Position numbers and translations under genes: made by a program
Assembly (NCBI RefSeq): GCF_946479885.1
Contig: NZ_CAMLHM010000035.1
Location: 1-41,969, forward strand
Source: an uncultured Devosia sp.
GTDB taxonomy: Bacteria; Pseudomonadota; Alphaproteobacteria; Rhizobiales; Devosiaceae
Direction: 5' to 3'
Length of the DNA: 41,969 bases
Part shown: positions 14,924 to 24,955 of the stretch, piece after piece
Position numbering within the stretch: the stretch's first letter is position 1
Layout: each line of letters begins with the position of its first letter
The notes under the pieces: model-generated
Database searches by the model: none
Told to the model about the DNA's origin: nothing
The model's input: only the letters and a program-made list of their open reading frames with translations

Positions 14924-17839
14924 CTAGTGCGCCTCGTCCCAGTTGTGCGCGGCATGTGCGTCGACCTGGATCGGCACGTTGAGACGCACGGCCGGCTCGG
15001 CGGCGCCCTCCATGACCTTCTTGATCACCGGCATGGCTTTGTCCTCGGTTCCCCTCGGCACTTCGAAGATCAGTTCGTCATGCACCTGCAGCAGCATGTC
15101 GGCTTCGATGCCGGCCTTTTTGAGTTCGGGCTCCATGCGGATCATGGCGCGGCGGATGATGTCGGCGGCGCTGCCCTGGATGGGGGCGTTGATCGAGGCG
15201 CGTTCGACAAAGCTGCGTTCGGCGGCGTGGGACGAATTGGCGTTGGGGAAATTGATCTTGCGGCCGAAGATGGTCATCACATAGCCATCGACTTTCACCC
15301 TTCGGCGCTGCTCGTCCATGTAGTCCTTGATGCCGGGGAAGCGCTCGAAATAGGTCTTGATATAATCGCCCGCGACACCGCGCTCGATGCCGAGCTGGTT
15401 GGCGAGGCCGAAGGCGGAAATGCCGTAGATGATGCCGAAATTGATCGCCTTGGCGCGGCGGCGGACATCGGACGGCATGCCCTCGACTGGGACGCCGAAC
15501 ATTTCCGACGCCGTCATGGCGTGAATGTCGAGGCCTTCCTCGAACGCATCCTTGAGCGCCTGGATATCGGCGATATGGGCCAGGACGCGCAGCTCGATCT
15601 GGGAATAGTCGGCCGAAATCAGCACCTTGCCGGGCGCGGCAACGAAGGCCGTGCGGATCTTGCGGCCGTCCTCGGTGCGGACGGGGATGTTCTGCAGGTT
15701 GGGATCGTTAGAGCTGAGGCGGCCGGTCAGCACGGAGTGCTGGCTATAGGTGGTGTGCACGCGGCCGGTGCGCTGGTTCATATATTCGGGCAGGGCATTG
15801 GTATAGGTGCCCATCAGCTTGGTGAGCTGGCGCCAGTCGACAATGGTGCGGGCCAGCGGAATGCCCTTGAGGGCGAGGTCTTCCAGCACGTCGGCGCCGG
15901 TGGACCAGGCGCCGGTCTTGGTCTTGGTGCCGCCTTCAAGGCCCATGCGATCGAACAGGATTTCGCCCAGCTGCTTTGGTGAGCCGAGGTTGAAATTGGA
16001 CCCGGCCAGCTCATAGGCTTCTGCCTCGAGGGCCGCGGCACGCTGCGAGAAATCTCCCGACAATCTGGCCAGAATCTGCCGGTCGACGGAAATTCCGCGG
16101 CCTTCCATGCGGGCCAGCACCGGGGCAAGCGGGCGCTCGATGGTTTCGTAGAGCGTGGTCATGCCCTCGGCGGCGAGGCGCGGCTTGAGGATGCGCCAGA
16201 GGCGGAGCGTCATGTCGCTGTCTTCGGCGGCGTAGCGGGCGGCCTTGTCGATCTCGACCTGGGCGAAGGTGATCTGGCCCTTGCCCGTGCCGATCAGGTC
16301 CTTGATCGACTGGCCGGGGACGCCCAGCCAGTGATCGGCCAGCTCGCTCATGGTGTTGAACTGCGGGCCGTCGAGCGAATAGCTCAGCAGCAGGGTGTCG
16401 TCATAGGAATTGACCTGGACGTCGTAGCGGGCGAGCAGGCCCAGGTCGTATTTGGCATTGTGGAAGATCTTGAGGATCGAGCGGTCGGCAAACAGCGGCC
16501 GCAGCATTTCGAGGGCCTGCCTGACATCCATCTGGCCCTCGGCCTTGCCGCCGCCGAAAATGTCGCCCTCGCCCTGGCTGTGGCCGAGCGGCAGATAGGC
16601 GCCATTGCCGGGCTGGGTGGCGAAGGATAGGCCGACCAGATCGGCGGTCTGGTTGTCGAGGCCGGTGGATTCAGCATCGGTGGCGACGAGTCCCTCGGCA
16701 TAGGCGGCATCGATCCAGCGCTGCAGATGCTCGGCATCGCGGATGATTTCGTAGCGCTCAGGCGTCCACGGAATGGCCTTGGTGGCCTCGTGCATCGCCG
16801 CGGCATGGAGCACAACGGGGGATTCCGAGCGACCCTCGGCTTCCTGGCGCGCGGCGCGGGCTTCGGCGCGGGCTTCATTGTTGAAGCCGACAGGCGAGGC
16901 AGGCACGGCCGAGAGGGCCGGATCGGCGTCCCAGGCCTCGGGATCGGCGCCGATCAGGCCGGCCAGGCGCTTGGTGATGGTGGCAAATTCCATCGCCTTG
17001 AGAAACGGGAAGAGCTTGCCCGGCTCGACCGGCTGCCGAGCCAGTGCATCGAGACCCAGTTCGACCGGCACGTCCTGCGCCAGGGTCACCAGGCGCTTGG
17101 AAATGCGGGCCAGGTCGGCATTGGCGATGAGCTTCTCGCGGCGGGCATTCTGCTTGATCTCGCCGGCATGCTCGAGCAGGTTTTCCACCGACCCATACTG
17201 GTTGATCAGCTCGGCCGCCGTCTTGACGCCGATGCCAGGGACACCAGGGACATTGTCGACGCTGTCGCCGCACAAAGCCTGCACGTCGATGACCTTGTCG
17301 GGTGTGACGCCGAACTTGTTGAACACTTCGTCGACGCCGATCCAGCGGAGCGGCGGTTGCCCGGGGCGCGGAATGGTGTCGAGCAGGCGAATGCTGCCAT
17401 CGGGCTCGACCAGCTGCATCAGGTCCTTGTCGGACGAGACGATGGTCACCTTGCCGCCGGCGGCGCGGGCCTGGCGGGCATAGGTGGCGATGATGTCGTC
17501 GGCCTCCCAGCCCTCCATCTCGATGGATTCGATATTGTAGGCCCGGGTGGCGGCACGGGTGAGCGGGAATTGCGGCACCAGCTCGGGCGGCGCCGGCGGC
17601 CGCTGCGCCTTGTATTCGGCATAGAAGTCGTCGCGGAAGGTCTTGCCCTTGGCGTCGAAAATGACGGCCATATGGGTCGGCTCGTCCTCGCCCTTGAGGT
17701 CTTCCATCAGCTTCCACAGCATGTTGCAGAAGCCCTGGACGCACCCCACGGGCAGGCCGTCCGACTTGCGGTTGAGCGGGGGCAGGGCGTGAAAGGCGCG
17801 GAAAATATAGCCCGAGCCGTCGACGAGCAGCAGATGCAT
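14924..17839 (-). CDS. polA: DNA polymerase I
   Basis: A 971-residue enzyme for Okazaki-fragment processing and repair synthesis. The 5'-3' exonuclease/flap domain occupies about residues 1-300 ('LLLVDGSGYIFRAFHALPPL', 'IVSSDKDLMQLV', 'DNVPGVPGIGVKTA'). The 3'-5' exonuclease domain (about 360-550) keeps the acidic pair in 'ATDAESTGLD' and looks active. The polymerase domain has motif A 'ISADYSQIELRVLAH', motif B 'RRRAKAINFGIIYGIS' and motif C 'LLQVHDELIFEV'. The start is at the ATG followed by HLLLVDGSG. The gene is divergent from the KaiC-like ATPase gene. Confidence 0.98.
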   Translation of the reverse strand: MHLLLVDGSGYIFRAFHALPPLNRKSDGLPVGCVQGFCNMLWKLMEDLKGEDEPTHMAVIFDAKGKTFRDDFYAEYKAQRPPAPPELVPQFPLTRAATRAYNIESIEMEGWEADDIIATYARQARAAGGKVTIVSSDKDLMQLVEPDGSIRLLDTIPRPGQPPLRWIGVDEVFNKFGVTPDKVIDVQALCGDSVDNVPGVPGIGVKTAAELINQYGSVENLLEHAGEIKQNARREKLIANADLARISKRLVTLAQDVPVELGLDALARQPVEPGKLFPFLKAMEFATITKRLAGLIGADPEAWDADPALSAVPASPVGFNNEARAEARAARQEAEGRSESPVVLHAAAMHEATKAIPWTPERYEIIRDAEHLQRWIDAAYAEGLVATDAESTGLDNQTADLVGLSFATQPGNGAYLPLGHSQGEGDIFGGGKAEGQMDVRQALEMLRPLFADRSILKIFHNAKYDLGLLARYDVQVNSYDDTLLLSYSLDGPQFNTMSELADHWLGVPGQSIKDLIGTGKGQITFAQVEIDKAARYAAEDSDMTLRLWRILKPRLAAEGMTTLYETIERPLAPVLARMEGRGISVDRQILARLSGDFSQRAAALEAEAYELAGSNFNLGSPKQLGEILFDRMGLEGGTKTKTGAWSTGADVLEDLALKGIPLARTIVDWRQLTKLMGTYTNALPEYMNQRTGRVHTTYSQHSVLTGRLSSNDPNLQNIPVRTEDGRKIRTAFVAAPGKVLISADYSQIELRVLAHIADIQALKDAFEEGLDIHAMTASEMFGVPVEGMPSDVRRRAKAINFGIIYGISAFGLANQLGIERGVAGDYIKTYFERFPGIKDYMDEQRRRVKVDGYVMTIFGRKINFPNANSSHAAERSFVERASINAPIQGSAADIIRRAMIRMEPELKKAGIEADMLLQVHDELIFEVPRGTEDKAMPVIKKVMEGAAEPAVRLNVPIQVDAHAAHNWDEAH

Positions 17840-17991
17840 GAAACCGATTCCATTATCGAGCGAGGCGCGACTTTAGGGGAGATTTGTCGCAGCCAAAAGG
17901 GCTTGGACCGCGGGAACCGGGGCACAACTCGCGACGTTCTGGGAAATTGGCGGCAAAGAAGGTGCTGCTCCATCACGGTTTGAAAAGCGTC

Positions 17992-19524
17992 ATGTCAGAT
18001 ATTGCAGACAGTAACAAAGCCAGGTTGGGCGTCGCTGGCCTCGACAATATTCTCGTGGGCGGTCTCGCCCGTGGGCATCTCTATCTGCTCGAAGGCAGCC
18101 CCGGCACGGGCAAGACCACGATTGCCCTGCAGTTCCTGCTCGATGGGCACGAACGCGGCGAACGTGGACTCTACGTGACACTGTCGGAGACCGAGGACGA
18201 ACTGCGCCTCACCGCCAATTCGCATGATTGGGAAATCGACGCCAGGTTCGAGATTTTCGAACTGGCGCCGCCCGAGAGCCTGCTCGACAGCGAACAGCAG
18301 CAAAGCCTGCTCTATTCGTCCGATCTGGAGCTGGGCGAAGCGACCAAGGCGATCTTTGAGGCGGTGGAGCGGGTCAAGCCCGATCGCATCGTGCTCGACA
18401 GCCTCTCGGAAATTCGGTTGTTGGCCCAGAGTTCGCTGCGCTATCGCCGGCAAATCCTGCTGCTCAAGCACTATTTCGCGCGCAATGGCGCCACGGTGCT
18501 GCTGCTGGACGACCTGACTAGCGACGCCAATGACAAGACGGTTCATTCGGTTGCCCATGGCGTGATCCGCCTTGAGGAACTGGCGCCGACCTATGGTGCC
18601 GAGCGCCGGCGTCTGCGGGTCATCAAGTATCGCGGCCAGGCCTATCGCGGCGGCTTCCACGATTTCACCATCAAGCGCGGCGGCGTCGACGTCTTCCCGC
18701 GGCTGATCGCCAACGAACACCGCACCCGCTACGACCGCTCGGCTCTGACCAGCAATATCGCCGAGCTCGACGCGCTATTGGGCGGAGGCCTTGAGCGCGG
18801 ATCGAGCACCCTGGTGCTTGGGCCGGCGGGCTCGGGCAAGTCGCTGCTGACGCTGCATTTTGCGCGCGCCGCGGTGGAGCGCGGCGAAAAGGCCGCCCTG
18901 TTCATCTTCGACGAGGAACTGGGCCTGCTGTTTACCCGGGCCAAGGCCATGGGCATTGATCTGGAGGCGCTGCGGGACAGCGGCAACCTCATGATCGAGC
19001 AGGTTGATGCGGCCGAGCTTTCGCCAGGCGAGTTCGCCCATCGTGTGCGCAAGCGGGTGGACGCGTCGCAGGTCAAGACCGTGGTGATCGACAGCCTCAA
19101 TGGCTACCAGGCCGCCATGCCCGAAGAGCAGTCGCTCCTGCTGCATATGCATGAGCTGCTGCAATATCTGAACCGGCAGGGCGCGACGACCTTTGTTACC
19201 GTCGCCCAGCATGGCCTTGTGGGCGACATGAAGTCGCCGGTCGATATCACCTACCTGGCCGACAGTGTCATCCTGCTGCGCTATTTCGAGGCGGCTGGTC
19301 GCGTGCGTCGCGCCATTTCGGTGATCAAGAAGCGCTCGGGTTCGCACGAGGATACCATCCGCGAGTATCGCATCGGCAGAACCGGCCTGTCCATCGGCAA
19401 GCCGCTCGAAGATTTCCAGGGTGTATTGCGCGGCGTGCCTACCTATACTGGCTCGCATAATCCACTGCTGGAAGCGGAAGCCGACGGACGGTTTGGTCCG
19501 GCCATGGGAGACCACCGGGTGTGA
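17992..19524 (+). CDS. KaiC-like double RecA-domain ATPase (RAD55 family)
   Basis: A 510-residue protein with two tandem KaiC-type domains. The first has Walker A 'GSPGTGKTT' at residues 35-43 and 'LYVTLSETEDELR'. The second has 'LGPAGSGKS' near residues 277-285 and 'IFDEELGLLF'. The C-terminal 'DSVILLRYFEAAGRVRRAISVIKKRSG' and 'IREYRIGRTGLSIG' are conserved in KaiC CII. At the site of cyanobacterial KaiC Ser431-Thr432 this protein has Thr420-Tyr421. No kaiA or kaiB is in the window, so a true clock is not supported; a phosphorylation-based signalling ATPase is more likely. The ATG at 17992 was preferred over a TTG 36 codons upstream. The stop overlaps the next gene by four bases. Confidence 0.88.
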   Translation: MSDIADSNKARLGVAGLDNILVGGLARGHLYLLEGSPGTGKTTIALQFLLDGHERGERGLYVTLSETEDELRLTANSHDWEIDARFEIFELAPPESLLDSEQQQSLLYSSDLELGEATKAIFEAVERVKPDRIVLDSLSEIRLLAQSSLRYRRQILLLKHYFARNGATVLLLDDLTSDANDKTVHSVAHGVIRLEELAPTYGAERRRLRVIKYRGQAYRGGFHDFTIKRGGVDVFPRLIANEHRTRYDRSALTSNIAELDALLGGGLERGSSTLVLGPAGSGKSLLTLHFARAAVERGEKAALFIFDEELGLLFTRAKAMGIDLEALRDSGNLMIEQVDAAELSPGEFAHRVRKRVDASQVKTVVIDSLNGYQAAMPEEQSLLLHMHELLQYLNRQGATTFVTVAQHGLVGDMKSPVDITYLADSVILLRYFEAAGRVRRAISVIKKRSGSHEDTIREYRIGRTGLSIGKPLEDFQGVLRGVPTYTGSHNPLLEAEADGRFGPAMGDHRV

Positions 19525-21884
19525 TCAGTTCGGAACGCGCGCTGATCCTGGCTCCGAGTGGCCGCGATGGCATTGTCGCCGCCACGCTGCTGAGCAATGC
19601 GGGCCGGGCAGCGGAAGCCTGCAACGGCATCGACGGCCTGCTGGCCGGGCTGGACGAAGGGGCCGGATTGGCCATCATCGCCACCGAGGCCCTGCAATAT
19701 GTCGACCTGAACCCGCTCAAGCGCTGGATCGACGAGCAGGCGCCGTGGTCCGATTTCCCGTTCGTCATTCTCAGCCAGCGCACCAACACGCCGGACCAGA
19801 CGCCGCTCGTCGCGCAATTGCAGGCCATTTTGGGCAATGTCATCGTGCTGGAGCGGCCGTTCCATCCCACGGCGCTGCTCAACGTGGTGGACAACGCCCT
19901 GCGCGGCCGGCGCCGGCAGTATCAGGCCCGCCGCTATCTCGAGGAGATGCGCGAGGCTGAGCAACGGCTGCAAACGGCATTGCTGGCCGGGCGCATGGGC
20001 GCCTGGGAGCTGGATGTGCTCGAACTGGGCCTGACCGGGTCCGATCAGTTCAAGGCCTGCTTCGGGCGTCGCCCCGATGAGACCCTGCTGTTTGCCGACA
20101 TGATCGAGGCGGTCGCGCCGGCGGACCAGCGCCGCGTACAGCGCGCCTTCGACGACGCCATTGATGGCGCCGACCTCGTGCTCGAATACCGCGTGCGCTG
20201 GCCCGATGGCCGGGAGCACTGGATCGATATTCGCGCCCGCGTGCTGACCGATCGCTATGATCGGCCGCAGACCCTGGTGGGCGTGGCCTCCGACATCACC
20301 GCGCGCAAGGCGGCCGAAGCCGAGCGCGAGAAGCTGCTCGAAGCGGTGGCGGCCGAGCGTGAGCGCACCCAGCAGGCTTTGCGCGGGGAACGCGCGCTGT
20401 CGGGTCTGCTGCTGACCAGCGTGCCGGCCGGCATTGTCGCCTATGACACCGAATTGCGGGTGACCATCTGGAACCCGGTCATGGAGCGCATCTTCGGCCT
20501 GCCGGCGCCCGCCGTGCTCGGCCGCTCGCTGGCGCGGGTCATCGGCGATGGCCAGAAGGATGCGATCGAGCAGCGCCTGCGCGACGCCCTCGATGGCATT
20601 TCCGGGCCGATCGAGGAGATCGAACTGACGACGCTGGCCAGCGGTCAGGTCGTACTCGAGAGCCAGCACGCCCCGCTGCGCGGCGGCGACGGCCAGGTCG
20701 TGGGCGGCGCCGCCTTCTTCCGCGAAATGACCGAACGTCGCCGCGCCGAGGAGCAGTTGCGCCAGGCCCAGAAGATGGAAACCATCGGCCAGCTGACCGG
20801 TGGCGTGGCGCACGATTTCAACAACCTGCTGGCCGCCATCCAGGGCAATCTCGAACTGCTGCGCAAGCGCCTGCCGGACGATCCGCAAATCCGGCGTTTC
20901 ATCGATGGGGCGCTGCAGGGCGCGCAGCGTGGCGCGTCACTGACCTCGCGCCTGCTGGCTTTTGCGCGCCGGCAGGATCTCAAGCCCGAGCCGACCGATC
21001 TCAGCCAGTTGCTCGATGGCATGCGCGCCTTGATGGAACGCTCGCTCGGCCCGCTGATCTCGATCGATTTCAGCATCGAGCCGGACCTGCCCGCTGCCCG
21101 CGTCGATGCCAACCAGCTCGAACTGGCCATTCTCAACCTGGCGGTCAATGCGCGCGACGCCATGCCTGACGGCGGGCAGCTCACCATCGATCTGCGCCAG
21201 CTCGAGGGCAGCGAGAGCGGCCTGGGGCTGTCGGGGGCCTATCTGCGGCTCGCCGTAAGCGACACCGGTATCGGCATGGACGACAAGACGCTCAAGAGCG
21301 CAATTGAGCCATTTTTTTCGACTAAGGAATTGGGCAAGGGTACAGGGCTGGGCCTCTCCATGGTGCATGGGCTGGCTGTCCAGCTCGGCGGCGCCCTGCG
21401 TCTCAAAAGTCGGGTAGGCGAGGGTACGACGGCCGAGCTGTGGCTGCCGGTCGCCATATCGCCGGTCAAGGAGGTTGAGCACGTGCAGTCCGAACAAGCG
21501 CTGGCCCCACCCCCATCCTCGGTTATCCTGGTGGTCGACGACGACGCCCTGATCAATATGAGCACGGTCGACATGGTGCAGGACCTTGGGCACACCGTGC
21601 TCGAAGCCTATTCCGGCAAGGAAGCCCTGCAGATCCTGGGCAGCGGGCAGCGCATCGACGCGCTGATTACCGACTATGCCATGCCCGGCATGACCGGCGT
21701 GGAACTGGCGGACCGGGCGCGGGAACTGCATCCCGGCCTGCCCATCCTCTTGGCCACCGGCTATGCCGACCTGCCCAGCGGCACGACCACCGACCTGCCG
21801 CGCCTGGCCAAGCCCTATCAGCAGACCGAACTGGCGACCCAGATTTCCCGATTGCTCACCGGCCGCGGCGCAGCGCAGGTCTAG
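19521..21884 (+). CDS. Hybrid sensor histidine kinase (PAS-PAS-HisKA-HATPase-REC)
   Basis: A 787-residue cytoplasmic kinase without membrane segments. The N-terminal 130 residues look like a degenerate receiver domain. Two PAS regions follow (about 145-270 and 290-410), joined by coiled coil. The H box is 'GGVAHDFNNLLAAIQGNLEL'. ATPase motifs are 'NLAVNARDAMPDGG', 'SDTGIGM', 'FFSTKELGKGTGLGLSMV'. A C-terminal receiver has 'ILVVDDDALI' and the phospho-acceptor region 'ALITDYAMPGMTGVEL'. The GTG start overlaps the KaiC-like stop (GTGTGA), implying coupled translation and a joint pathway. Pairing of KaiC-like ATPases with histidine kinases is known in alphaproteobacteria. Confidence 0.92.
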   Translation: MISSERALILAPSGRDGIVAATLLSNAGRAAEACNGIDGLLAGLDEGAGLAIIATEALQYVDLNPLKRWIDEQAPWSDFPFVILSQRTNTPDQTPLVAQLQAILGNVIVLERPFHPTALLNVVDNALRGRRRQYQARRYLEEMREAEQRLQTALLAGRMGAWELDVLELGLTGSDQFKACFGRRPDETLLFADMIEAVAPADQRRVQRAFDDAIDGADLVLEYRVRWPDGREHWIDIRARVLTDRYDRPQTLVGVASDITARKAAEAEREKLLEAVAAERERTQQALRGERALSGLLLTSVPAGIVAYDTELRVTIWNPVMERIFGLPAPAVLGRSLARVIGDGQKDAIEQRLRDALDGISGPIEEIELTTLASGQVVLESQHAPLRGGDGQVVGGAAFFREMTERRRAEEQLRQAQKMETIGQLTGGVAHDFNNLLAAIQGNLELLRKRLPDDPQIRRFIDGALQGAQRGASLTSRLLAFARRQDLKPEPTDLSQLLDGMRALMERSLGPLISIDFSIEPDLPAARVDANQLELAILNLAVNARDAMPDGGQLTIDLRQLEGSESGLGLSGAYLRLAVSDTGIGMDDKTLKSAIEPFFSTKELGKGTGLGLSMVHGLAVQLGGALRLKSRVGEGTTAELWLPVAISPVKEVEHVQSEQALAPPPSSVILVVDDDALINMSTVDMVQDLGHTVLEAYSGKEALQILGSGQRIDALITDYAMPGMTGVELADRARELHPGLPILLATGYADLPSGTTTDLPRLAKPYQQTELATQISRLLTGRGAAQV

Positions 21885-21965
21885 CGCCGTCTCGGGTCGG
21901 CGTTCGACAGCCTCTTTGCGCCCGGCTATGCTGCCCCCAGAACGGTTGACCGCGCGGGGGGCAAA

Positions 21966-24221
21966 ATGCGGGTTGCTGGACGAAGCGGGGCCACGCTGGT
22001 GCTGGCCACAATCCTGACGGGCCCGGTTGTGGCGCAACCGACCCCGACGCCGATGGCGGAACCGTTCGGCGGCTATCTGGCAAATCCCGCCGCGGCAGGC
22101 CTCTATGTCGAGGATGGCCGGTACAACGCCCTCAACCTGCAAGGCGGCCTGCTCTACAAACCGCAACCGGCAGCGCCCGGAACGGGCATAGTCTTCTATG
22201 ACCCGGAGCCAGCGACGAGCGACACGAACCTGATCTGGAAGCCGCAGCTCCCTGCCGCGACCAGTCCCGGCATCATCTACTATACGCCGCAGCCCACCGA
22301 GACGGGCGTCTTTGCCACCGACACGCCGGCCTACGAGATCAAGATCCCGCAGGCTTCCGAAGAACCGCCGATCTGGGCGCAGCGCTGGACCGACTTGTCC
22401 GAAACGCTCAACACCCCCGATTGGGAGCCCGCGCCCGCCATATCGGTTTCCGACTGGGTGATTGCGCCCACGCCCGACAAGCCGCGCTTTGATGCCAGCA
22501 TCATCGAGAGCTATCTGGACCCCGACAAGCAGTTCAGTTTCGACAGCTTCGCCGATGACGCCGCCAATGTGGTGAGTGCCAATGAGGGGCTGTTCGAGGG
22601 CTTGGGAACCCGGGCCGAGTTCACCAGCCTCGCCACGGACCTCAAGCCCCTGGTCGATGCCAACCCGGTCTGGGGCGCCGTGTTTGCCGTCGAGATGCTT
22701 GAAAACAGCAAGGACCTGCTCGCCGAGCGGTCCGCACCGGAATGGCAGGGCCTGATCGACAACCTGCAGATCGCCCATGAGCTGCGCAACCCCGCCGCCA
22801 CCGCCATGCTCGGCGAATCCTATCTGCTGGGACGCGGCGTGGAGATGAACGAGCCGCGGGCGCTCGACTATCTGGAGCAAGCCGTTGCCGCCGGCGACCT
22901 GCGGGCGATGACCCGGCTGGGCAGCTACGCCTACGACCTCCCCAGCATCATGTCGCAGGACATGGCGCTGCAGCTGTCGCGCCAGGCCCTGGCGGGCGGC
23001 GACGCCAATGCCGCCGGCATTCTGGGCTATGACGCCTATCAGCGCGGCGAGATCGACGAGTCGGTCGATTTCCTGGCGACCACGGTCGCGTCGGGCTCGC
23101 CCGAATATGCCGAGCAGGCGCGCATCCACATGGCGATGAACTGCAGCATCGAGGGGGCCGTCTGTTCGCCCCTGACCGTCGCGGTGGCAACCAGCCGCGA
23201 GCCGGGCAGCATCACCGAGGGCCTGCCCTGGCTCGATCATCAGAGCGGCGCCTATGCGACCAATTTCGCCTTTGCCCAGACCATGGTGCCCTTCGACGGC
23301 GCGGCTTTGCAGGGCGAGCCACCGCCGCCAAACTTCTTCCAGAGCCTGCAGGAGCTCTTCCGCGCCGACCAGTTCGGCCGCTCGACCTTCGTGCTGCCCG
23401 ATGCGGGTCTGGCGCAACCCGACGCATTTTTCGGTGGCCTCCAGACCGCGTTGGACCAGGCGCAGGGCGATGAAAAACGCATCCTGCTCTATGTGCACGG
23501 CTTCAACAATTCGGTTGAGGATGCGCTCCTCGCCATGGCGCGGCTCAAGCAGCGCGGTCGCCTGCCTGGCGTTCCGGTGATTTACAGCTGGGCCGCCGGC
23601 AAGGGCCTGGCGCGCCCCAATTTCGAGAACGCCACCTTTTACAGCGGCTATAGCCGGGACGTGCAGATGGCCAGCAATTCATGCTTTGCCTTCAGCAGTT
23701 TCCTGGCCGACCTCAGCACGCGCTTTGGCGCGGGCAATATCATTCTGGTGGCCCACAGCCACGGCGCCAAGCTGGTGCATTCCGCCTTGACCGGCTGCGA
23801 ATTCCGCTCGGAGGCAGTGACCTATGCCGGCGGCCGGTTCGACAGCGTGATCTATGCGGCACCCGACATCGACCTCGACCAGTTCGACCAGTCCTTCGCC
23901 ACGCTCGCCAACATGGCCGAGCGGGTGGCGATCTATGTGTCGAGCCAGGACCAGGCCATCTGGGCCAGCTCGAACGTCATTCGGGGCGGCATGCCGCGTG
24001 TCGGGGGCGCCGTACGCAAGAATTTTGGCAACGCCATCGAGGTGATCGACGCCAGCAGCATCACCGATCCCAGCAAGGATGCCGGCCACAGCTACGCCTT
24101 CATCAACTACCAGGCGCTCAGCGACATGCGTCGGTTTCTCAATGGCGAGGTGGCGGCAGACCGGTGCCTCGAGCCGATCAATGGCACGGGCCCCGGCTGG
24201 TGGCTGCCCGAATGTGACTAG
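21966..24221 (+). CDS. Exported alpha/beta hydrolase (DUF900) with Sel1-like repeats
   Basis: A 751-residue protein. It has an N-terminal signal peptide ('GATLVLATILTGPVVAQ'), then a Pro/Thr-rich repetitive stretch in which 'YxPQP' and 'FYDPEP'-type units recur. Sel1-like helical repeats occupy about residues 265-390 ('GESYLLGRGVEMNEPRALDY', 'AVAAGDLRAMTRLGSYA'). The C-terminal DUF900 hydrolase has the oxyanion block 'LLYVHGFNNSVEDAL' (H511) and the nucleophile elbow 'VAHSHGAK' with S598. The substrate is unknown. It would act in the periplasm or outer envelope. It ends convergently with the transglycosylase gene, sharing three bases. Confidence 0.85.
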   Translation: MRVAGRSGATLVLATILTGPVVAQPTPTPMAEPFGGYLANPAAAGLYVEDGRYNALNLQGGLLYKPQPAAPGTGIVFYDPEPATSDTNLIWKPQLPAATSPGIIYYTPQPTETGVFATDTPAYEIKIPQASEEPPIWAQRWTDLSETLNTPDWEPAPAISVSDWVIAPTPDKPRFDASIIESYLDPDKQFSFDSFADDAANVVSANEGLFEGLGTRAEFTSLATDLKPLVDANPVWGAVFAVEMLENSKDLLAERSAPEWQGLIDNLQIAHELRNPAATAMLGESYLLGRGVEMNEPRALDYLEQAVAAGDLRAMTRLGSYAYDLPSIMSQDMALQLSRQALAGGDANAAGILGYDAYQRGEIDESVDFLATTVASGSPEYAEQARIHMAMNCSIEGAVCSPLTVAVATSREPGSITEGLPWLDHQSGAYATNFAFAQTMVPFDGAALQGEPPPPNFFQSLQELFRADQFGRSTFVLPDAGLAQPDAFFGGLQTALDQAQGDEKRILLYVHGFNNSVEDALLAMARLKQRGRLPGVPVIYSWAAGKGLARPNFENATFYSGYSRDVQMASNSCFAFSSFLADLSTRFGAGNIILVAHSHGAKLVHSALTGCEFRSEAVTYAGGRFDSVIYAAPDIDLDQFDQSFATLANMAERVAIYVSSQDQAIWASSNVIRGGMPRVGGAVRKNFGNAIEVIDASSITDPSKDAGHSYAFINYQALSDMRRFLNGEVAADRCLEPINGTGPGWWLPECD

Positions 24222-24784
24222 CGCAGGCCCGCGACGTCCAGGAGGCCGGCGCGCTTGGCGTCATAGTAGAAGCCGCGGGCATAAAAGCGCACGGCCTGAT
24301 CGGGGTTGCCCTTGGCGGTGACATAGGCGCCCGCCAGGTAGCGCACCGCGTAGCGCAGGTTGGTTTCGGCATCGAGCAGGCCCGCCGGCGAGCCGCGATA
24401 GCCCATGCCGGTCGCGGTGGCGTGGCTGATCTGCATCAGGCCGTAATAGGGGCCGTTGCGCGCCGCGGCATTGTAACCGCTTTCGCGCACGATGATCCGG
24501 CGCACCAGGGATTCGGGCACGTCATATTGCTGGGCGTAATGGGCGATCAGCCCATCATAGGCGCCGCCCGAATAGGCGAGCGCTGCAGGAGCGGGTGGCA
24601 CGGCGGCCGCATCGGGCACATGGCCGGCCGGAGTAGCCGTGGGTGCTGCGAAGGAGGCCAAAGCGGCGGTCGCGGGGCCGGGCGCCGGCTTGAACGAACT
24701 CATCGAACAGCCCGAAACCATGAGCGCCAGCATAGCTGCCGCGCCGATCAGTCCCATGCCTCTGCCGATAGTGGTTCGTGCCAT
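24218..24784 (-). CDS. Lytic transglycosylase SLT-domain lipoprotein
   Basis: A 188-residue protein that would cleave peptidoglycan glycan strands. A lipobox 'LMVSGC' places the acylated cysteine at C26. A Pro/Ala linker follows to about residue 70. The SLT catalytic domain has 'LVRRIIVRESGYNAAARNG' with the catalytic Glu101, 'YYGLMQIS' and 'NLRYAVRYLAG'. The protein is short, consisting of linker and catalytic domain only. It overlaps the end of the hydrolase gene by three bases, convergent. A start at the internal Met10 would also work. Confidence 0.92.
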   Translation of the reverse strand: MARTTIGRGMGLIGAAAMLALMVSGCSMSSFKPAPGPATAALASFAAPTATPAGHVPDAAAVPPAPAALAYSGGAYDGLIAHYAQQYDVPESLVRRIIVRESGYNAAARNGPYYGLMQISHATATGMGYRGSPAGLLDAETNLRYAVRYLAGAYVTAKGNPDQAVRFYARGFYYDAKRAGLLDVAGLR

Positions 24785-24955
24785 GCGCGCATCCTAGCCG
24801 ATTTGCTGATCTGGCGCGATACGGACCAATCGCGGCAACCTGATGGCAATTTATGGGCATGGCCTGTGCAAGGACACAAATCTCCGTTGCCTTTGCGCGG
24901 CGTCTCCGTATTCACTTTTCGTTAAGGGCCGGGAAGACGGCCGGGGGACCTGCCT

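Noticed and set aside
20937..23498. 853-codon minus-strand open frame opposite the hybrid kinase and the DUF900 gene
   Set aside because: It crosses two well-supported genes and their intergenic gap, and shows only Gly/Arg/Gln-rich shadow sequence.
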